Positions 6,782 to 9,563 of a stretch of DNA of 9,563 nt are shown one piece after another. The DNA comes from Pyrodictiaceae archaeon (GTDB lineage: Archaea; Thermoproteota; Thermoprotei_A; Sulfolobales; Pyrodictiaceae). The notes beneath the pieces were generated by a model. The model ran no database searches, was not told the DNA's origin, and saw only the letters and a program-made list of their open reading frames with translations. The stretch is from NCBI GenBank assembly GCA_026986935.1, contig JALSNP010000061.1, forward strand, positions 1 through 9,563, written 5' to 3'. Within the stretch, counting starts at the first letter, position 1. The number at the start of each line of letters is the position of its first letter. The translations under genes were made by a program, and so were the position numbers.

Positions 6782-7954
6782 CTATCTCGGGTTCTCTGCC
6801 TCGTCCTCTGTTATAAAGGGGTTAGGGTGCCTCAGTATCACTTCCGCGACCTCGGGCCTCATCATGTACTCTGGGGGCTTCTCGCCGCGCTTTATCATTT
6901 CGCGTAGCTTTGTACCGCTTATCCTCACCCGGTACTCTTCCGGATGGGGGCATATCTTCTCGTTGACCATTTGACCGCATTTCTTGCAGTAGAAGGCCTC
7001 GCGGACAAACAATGGGGTTATACCTAGGTCGGGGAACTCTTTGAAGAGATCCCATGCCTCGTAGGGCCCGTAGTAGTCTCCAACGCCCGCGTGATCCCTA
7101 CCAACTATGAAGTGCGTTGCGCCATAGTTCTTCCTCACTATTGCGTGGTGGATTGCCTCCCTAGGCCCTGCGTACCTCATCTCCATCCTCAGCACGCTGA
7201 ACACCACGCTGTCTCTCGGGTAGTAGTGCTTTATCAGGGCCTGGTAAGCCTCGACGATCACCTCGTCGCGGTAATCCCCGGGCTTCTTCCAGCCCACGAG
7301 AGGGTTTATGAATAGGCCGTCGGTGAATGTTAGTGCGGCTTTCTGTACATACTCGTGCCCGAGGTGGGGCACGTTCCGTGTCTGGAAAGCAGCTATAGTC
7401 TTCCAGCCCCTGAGCTCGAAGAGTACGCGCGTCTCCTTGGGCCATAATCTGTACTTCTCGAAGGGCTCCGGGATCTCGCTGACAAGGTCGATGGGCCCCC
7501 CTATGAGTAGCTCTTTTCGCTTAAGCGTCTTCCGTACACCGGGGTGCCCTGGGTCAGTGGTTTTGAATACCTTGGCGGCGTACTCTCTCTTATCCCACCC
7601 ATATATCTCCTCTACGCGCATAAGCGCCAGCGGCTTACCACCATAGTATAGGGCTATATCGTCTCCCTCCCTTACCCCAGTGATCTCGGAGGGATCTACA
7701 TCGAGGACTATTGGTATCGTCCACGGTATATCATTGCCTAGCCTCATATCGTCAAGAACGCTGAGATAATCCTCTTGCACCAGGAACCCTTCTAGGGGGC
7801 TATACACGCCGTGCGCTATGTTAGCGACATCCGCTGCGAGCCCCGGGCTCAGCTCTATCCCTGGTAGCTCCTTCGCCTCCTCCACCAGTCTCTCCGCCCG
7901 GCGAGGAGAAACGGTTCGGTCAACAAGCCTTCCCCCATGAGGCCTAGACACCAT
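6782..7954 (-). CDS. sat: ATP sulfurylase (sulfate adenylyltransferase)
   Basis: It catalyses sulfate + ATP to adenylylsulfate (APS) + pyrophosphate in the cytoplasm, the first step of sulfate activation; in some organisms it runs in reverse. The 390-residue length fits the single-domain archaeal/bacterial form without an APS-kinase-like tail. The N-terminal PUA-like domain covers about 1-165 and the catalytic domain follows. QTRNVPHLGH at 191-200 is the signature nucleotide-binding motif, MRYAGPREAIHH spans 259-270, GRDHAG is at 285-290, and ISGTKLREM at 345-353 closes the active site. C323, C326, C335 and H337 match the zinc site of many thermophilic enzymes. All key residues look intact. 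ATG 7954 is preceded by GAGGTGG (7964-7970), a good Shine-Dalgarno sequence. It lies 47 bases after the ribbon-helix-helix gene and before the DHH phosphoesterase, so the three form a likely operon. Confidence 0.97.
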   Translation of the reverse strand: MVSRPHGGRLVDRTVSPRRAERLVEEAKELPGIELSPGLAADVANIAHGVYSPLEGFLVQEDYLSVLDDMRLGNDIPWTIPIVLDVDPSEITGVREGDDIALYYGGKPLALMRVEEIYGWDKREYAAKVFKTTDPGHPGVRKTLKRKELLIGGPIDLVSEIPEPFEKYRLWPKETRVLFELRGWKTIAAFQTRNVPHLGHEYVQKAALTFTDGLFINPLVGWKKPGDYRDEVIVEAYQALIKHYYPRDSVVFSVLRMEMRYAGPREAIHHAIVRKNYGATHFIVGRDHAGVGDYYGPYEAWDLFKEFPDLGITPLFVREAFYCKKCGQMVNEKICPHPEEYRVRISGTKLREMIKRGEKPPEYMMRPEVAEVILRHPNPFITEDEAENPR

Positions 7955-8001
7955 GCCCCCATACCACCTCTTCGCCGCGAACCAGGTGGGGAGAAGAGGA
8001 G

Positions 8002-8280
8002 CTAGAGGTAGCCTAGACGCCTAAGCCTCTCAATTATAGCTCTTTTCTCCTCCTCTGTTACTGCCTCGCTCCTCAGCTTCTCCTCCTCCATCTCGGCCAC
8101 AACCTCTCTCAGGACATAGGTGACGAACTGTGATACACTGGTAAACCCGGTGCCCTCTATCAAGCGCTTGATCCTCTCGTAGAGAGTCACCGGTATGGAG
8201 ACCGTCGTGTACCTTGTGCGCCGCTGCTGCTCCACTAGCTCTGCACCCCCCGGGTTAATAGCGCGTAGGATGCGAGGCAT
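8002..8280 (-). CDS. Ribbon-helix-helix (CopG/Arc-like) DNA-binding regulator
   Basis: A 92-residue protein with the ribbon-helix-helix pattern: strand RYTTVSIP at 23-30, helix A about 31-43, the turn GFTSVSQF at 45-52, helix B to about 64, then a charged helical tail ending in LRRLGYL. Such proteins bind DNA as dimers through the paired strand, here probably via Arg23, Thr25 and Ser28 (inference). ATG 8280 is the first start; no good Shine-Dalgarno sequence precedes it. GTG 8235 is a shorter alternative that would still include the whole fold. It is the first gene of the sat-DHH operon and faces the transporter/cysC unit. A long inverted repeat covers its start codon, which suggests autorepression and perhaps control of sulfate genes. 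No toxin partner follows it, so an antitoxin role is less likely. Confidence 0.9.
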   Translation of the reverse strand: MPRILRAINPGGAELVEQQRRTRYTTVSIPVTLYERIKRLIEGTGFTSVSQFVTYVLREVVAEMEEEKLRSEAVTEEEKRAIIERLRRLGYL

Positions 8281-8306
8281 TAATTAAATCTTATTAATGA
8301 GCCTCG
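8273..8306. promoter_or_regulatory. Inverted repeat over the regulator start codon, candidate operator
   Basis: The left arm CGAGGCATTAAT (8273-8284) and the reverse complement of the right arm (8293-8306, CGAGGCTCATTAAT) match completely except for two extra bases in the right arm. An 8-base AT-rich spacer lies between. The core 7-base arms CATTAAT/ATTAATG (8278-8284, 8293-8299) are perfect. Placement on the start codon of a ribbon-helix-helix gene, in a divergent promoter region, fits an autoregulatory operator. Confidence 0.55.
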
Positions 8307-8333
8307 GCTGAGAGGGTGTCGGACAATAATTAG

Positions 8334-8341
8334 ATATAATT
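8334..8341 (+). promoter_or_regulatory. TATA box of the transporter gene
   Basis: ATATAATT spans exactly -31 to -24 relative to the ATG at 8365, which predicts a leaderless transcript starting there. On the opposite strand the same stretch reads AATTATAT and could serve the regulator operon with a start near 8310, so the two units may share one element. Confidence 0.6.
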
Positions 8342-8364
8342 AATCATGTTAGGGGATGCATAGG

Positions 8365-9162
8365 ATGATTGCTGCAAGTACAACAGCTATCTGGCTCGTT
8401 GTAGGACTTGTAGCCGGTCTACTTGATTACGCCTTCGCCGCGGGATTCGGGCTAGTCGCGAGCATGGCGCTCAGCGGGGTGCTGGGCTACGATCCGCGTA
8501 GCGTCGCGGGCGCCGCTGCCTGTGCACAGATAGTCTCGGCTACGCCGATGCTAATCATGCATCACCGGGTGGGCAACATTTCTAACACTACGAGTACTGG
8601 GCACCGTGATGTACGCGTGTTTGTAGTAGTATTTGCGCTTTCCTCCACGCTGTCAGCCCTAGCACTATCATCCATGGTCACGAGGCTTCCAAGAAACATC
8701 GTGCTCTTAGCCTACTCGTCCCTATTGGCTACGCTGGCGCCCCTACTCTACTACACGGCAACAACTAGCCACGCTAGCATGGTGAAGAGGAGGCGGGGCG
8801 GCCACGTAGCGATGCTCTTGGGAGCCCTAGCGGGCGCCTATAAGGCATTGATAGGCGGGGGATACAGCGCCGTGGTCGTCGTGGCACAGAGAATGATGGG
8901 GATTGATCTTAGAAGCGCCATAGCGCTCACACCGCTAATAAAGCTACCAGCCTTCGGCGTAGTAGCGCTAACCTACTGGCTAAGCGGCCACATAGACCCC
9001 GTGGCAACCACGGTACTCACCGCGGGAGCGGTCGTCTCAACGCCTCTAGCCGCGCACATGCTTCACAGAGCCCGGGCCCCCGTTCTCATAAAGCTACTAG
9101 CCATAATGGTCAGCGTTGTAGCACTAGCTCGGCTAGCGCGACTAGTCTTGGCGAGCACATGA
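8365..9162 (+). CDS. TauE/SafE-family membrane transporter, probable sulfur oxyanion permease
   Basis: A polytopic membrane protein of 265 residues (268 from ATG 8356), close to the usual length of the TauE/SafE (DUF81) family of sulfite and sulfoacetate exporters and related permeases. From ATG 8356, hydrophobic segments lie near 11-40, 48-68, 87-107, 114-134, 150-178, 190-208, 214-234 and 243-262, giving seven or eight spans. The two halves repeat: GLLDYAFAAGFG in the first matches GAYKALIGGGYS in the second, each followed by a G-x-D/Y-x-RS-type loop. This is the internal duplication typical of the family. ATG 8365 is preferred because the TATA box at 8334-8341 lies at leaderless distance. 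APS kinase follows 68 bases after the stop and sat is divergent, so sulfate uptake or sulfite export is the natural guess; direction and substrate cannot be read from sequence. Confidence 0.85.
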   Translation: MIAASTTAIWLVVGLVAGLLDYAFAAGFGLVASMALSGVLGYDPRSVAGAAACAQIVSATPMLIMHHRVGNISNTTSTGHRDVRVFVVVFALSSTLSALALSSMVTRLPRNIVLLAYSSLLATLAPLLYYTATTSHASMVKRRRGGHVAMLLGALAGAYKALIGGGYSAVVVVAQRMMGIDLRSAIALTPLIKLPAFGVVALTYWLSGHIDPVATTVLTAGAVVSTPLAAHMLHRARAPVLIKLLAIMVSVVALARLARLVLAST

Positions 9163-9221
9163 AGCCCCCGTGTTGTGATGAAAGGTCTTTAGCTAGATGA
9201 GGCTCCGCGAAAAGGAACCGG

Positions 9222-9226
9222 GGAGG
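9222..9226 (+). promoter_or_regulatory. Shine-Dalgarno site deciding the APS kinase start
   Basis: GGAGG within GGGGAGGAG (9220-9228) ends four bases before ATA 9231, the only start-like codon in the APS kinase frame after the upstream stop TGA at 9198-9200. It supports initiation at ATA. An out-of-frame ATG at 9242 also lies within reach. Confidence 0.45.
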
Positions 9227-9230
9227 AGCC

Positions 9231-9563
9231 ATAGGCAGGGCATGGAAATGTATAGACCGGGGCCTGGTTGTATGGCTCACAGGGCTACCTGGGAGCGGAA
9301 AGACGACAATAGCTGCCAGTGTTGCTAAACGGCTCCGGGATAAGGGTTACCGCGTAGAGGTTCTCGACGGGGACTGGGTCCGGAGAACAATAAACCCGGA
9401 CGCTGGCTTTACCCGGGAGGAGAGGAGGAGACACCTTCTCCGAGTAGCGTGGATAGCCCGGCTCCTAGCACGTAACGGCGTCATAGTTCTCTGCAGCTTT
9501 GTCTCACCGTATCGGAGCGTTAGGAGAGAAGTGAGAGAGATAGTCGAGGAGGAGGTACCGTTT
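9231..9563 (+). CDS. cysC: Adenylylsulfate (APS) kinase, 5' part, cut by the right edge
   Basis: It phosphorylates APS with ATP at the 3'-hydroxyl to give PAPS, directly after the sat reaction. The window holds 111 codons of an expected ~175-180. Counted from ATA 9231: strand LVVWLT at 12-17, P-loop GLPGSGKTT at 18-26, the family motif DGDWVR at 46-51, the substrate-binding GFTREER at 59-65, and SFVSPY at 89-94. All are intact. The frame has no ATG, GTG or TTG between the upstream TGA (9198-9200) and the P-loop. ATA 9231 behind GGAGG is the best start; it retains a WKCIDRG segment that I recall as typical for crenarchaeal APS kinases. A one-base error in the G run 9259-9262 joining the frame of ATG 9242 is the alternative. 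It probably shares a transcript with the transporter 68 bases upstream. Confidence 0.92.
   Translation, partial: MGRAWKCIDRGLVVWLTGLPGSGKTTIAASVAKRLRDKGYRVEVLDGDWVRRTINPDAGFTREERRRHLLRVAWIARLLARNGVIVLCSFVSPYRSVRREVREIVEEEVPF

Noticed and set aside
7161..7445. Secondary frames on both strands inside sat
   Set aside because: They are alternative frames of a clear ATP sulfurylase with all motifs intact.
8002..8280. Ribbon-helix-helix gene as an antitoxin
   Set aside because: The following gene is sat, not a toxin, and a candidate operator fits a transcriptional regulator.
9175..9200. GTGATGA resembling a C box of a C/D guide RNA after the transporter gene
   Set aside because: No matching CTGA D box at suitable distance and no terminal stem.
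9242..9262. ATG 9242 (and ATG 9248) as the start of APS kinase
   Set aside because: Out of frame with the P-loop; it works only with a one-base deletion and would lose the native-looking WKCIDRG segment.
1..9563. tRNA, rRNA, CRISPR array or intact transposase
   Set aside because: Reading both strands I found no T-loop-like tRNA core, no regularly spaced repeats and no transposase motifs.

Overview
The window looks like a chromosomal segment from a hyperthermophilic crenarchaeon, most likely of the Desulfurococcales/Pyrodictiaceae type (inference from protein character only). Signs are heavy use of ATA, AGG and AAG codons, archaeal TATA boxes placed for leaderless starts, crenarchaeal-style ATP sulfurylase and APS kinase, and a small ribbon-helix-helix regulator. 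I see no tRNA, rRNA, CRISPR array or intact insertion sequence.

Left part (1-4340), minus strand, AT-rich. A strong TATA box at 4331-4338 drives a two-gene unit. First comes a ~1000-residue SF2 DEAH-box helicase with an N-terminal winged helix and three copies of an unusual CC-x5-C cysteine signature. Next, translationally coupled through a perfect Shine-Dalgarno sequence inside the helicase stop region, comes a protein of at least 442 residues that runs off the left edge. That second gene is open over its whole visible length from a TTG at 1328; I do not recognise its family. Composition here (about 30-50 % GC in lines counted by hand) differs from the right part (55-60 %), and drops to about 30 % in the helicase C-terminal extension. 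This pair is the best candidate for an undescribed system, possibly DNA defence or nucleic-acid processing; that role is inference.

Middle (4340-5676). A ~500-base stretch without a convincing intact gene holds scraps that read like decayed coding sequence, including a possible PIN-domain tail. It is followed by an unrecognised 207-residue minus-strand protein and a very GC-rich hairpin.

Right part (5677-9563) is a sulfate-activation locus organised around a divergent promoter. On the minus strand lie a ribbon-helix-helix regulator, ATP sulfurylase (sat) and a DHH phosphoesterase. On the plus strand lie a TauE/SafE-type membrane transporter and the 5' part of APS kinase (cysC), cut by the right edge. 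Together they suggest transport of a sulfur oxyanion, activation to APS, phosphorylation to PAPS and perhaps hydrolysis of the by-product. A long inverted repeat over the regulator start codon is a plausible autoregulatory operator. The APS kinase has no in-frame ATG, GTG or TTG start; ATA at 9231 behind a good Shine-Dalgarno sequence is the best candidate.
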